A stretch of 13,616 nucleotides of DNA from an uncultured Eggerthella sp. (lineage in GTDB: Bacteria; Actinomycetota; Coriobacteriia; Coriobacteriales; Eggerthellaceae). The notes beneath the pieces were generated by a model. It searched no databases. It had not been told where the DNA came from and saw nothing but the letters and a program-made list of their open reading frames with translations. Positions 13,577-13,616 of the stretch are shown one piece after another. Made by a program: the position numbers and the translations under genes. The DNA is taken from assembly GCA_905203045.1 (NCBI GenBank), contig CAJKUH010000032.1:1-13616 (forward strand), in the 5' to 3' direction. The number at the start of each line of letters is the position of its first letter. Position 1 is the first letter of the stretch.

Positions 13577-13616
13577 AAAAAAGCGCGCCTCCTGCGATTT
13601 GCTTGCAGGAGGCGCG
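13577..13616. terminator. Bidirectional terminator, cut by the window edge
   Basis: A 12-base-pair stem (13584-13595 with 13605-13616) with a nine-base loop is preceded by six A (13577-13582). On the minus strand these A become a T-run, so it is a good terminator for a gene coming from the right. It may also serve the MFS gene if T residues follow beyond the window. Confidence 0.75.

Overview
The window looks like chromosome of a moderately GC-rich actinobacterium of the class Coriobacteriia, most likely an Eggerthellaceae gut anaerobe. This is judged from codon use, strong AAGGAGG-type ribosome binding sites and the style of the proteins. It is an inference; no rRNA or marker gene is present.

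Layout from left to right. (1) Positions 1-968, minus strand: the N-terminal 303 residues of a radical SAM protein of the 'DNA modification/repair, UDG-linked' type, running off the left edge. It is preceded by a near-consensus sigma70 promoter carrying two LexA/SOS-like boxes. (2) Positions 1043-3570, minus strand: a two-gene operon of a small one-helix acidic protein (DUF6110-like) and a P1B-type metal ATPase with an altered CPx motif. It has its own promoter and a strong terminator. (3) Positions 3701-4741, minus strand: an AraC-family regulator. (4) Positions 4877-8493, plus strand: two overlapping genes for a heterodimeric ABC transporter with fused membrane and ATPase domains, of the YbtPQ/IrtAB-like kind. 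(5) Positions 8544-9635, minus strand: a metallo-beta-lactamase-fold hydrolase. (6) Positions 9636-10175: about 540 bases without a credible gene, rich in inverted repeats. (7) Positions 10176-11123, plus strand: a D-2-hydroxyacid dehydrogenase. (8) Positions 11124-11478: terminators and a long structured element that may be a small RNA. (9) Positions 11479-12000, plus strand: a gamma-glutamylcyclotransferase-like protein, possibly translated from a leaderless mRNA. (10) Positions 12252-13508, plus strand: a 12-helix MFS transporter. The window ends inside a terminator hairpin.

The best candidate for an undescribed system lies at 1110-8493. A motif GTTT-N5-GGTTAAC occurs three times, always in the intergenic regions flanking the AraC gene. 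Copies lie upstream of the ABC operon, in the araC/P-ATPase gap, and overlapping the -35 of the DUF6110/P-ATPase promoter. Each copy has two GTT steps exactly 10 bp apart, as expected for the two helix-turn-helix units of an AraC protein. This ties regulator, transporter, ATPase and small protein into one predicted metal or metallophore regulon. The substrate cannot be read from the sequence.
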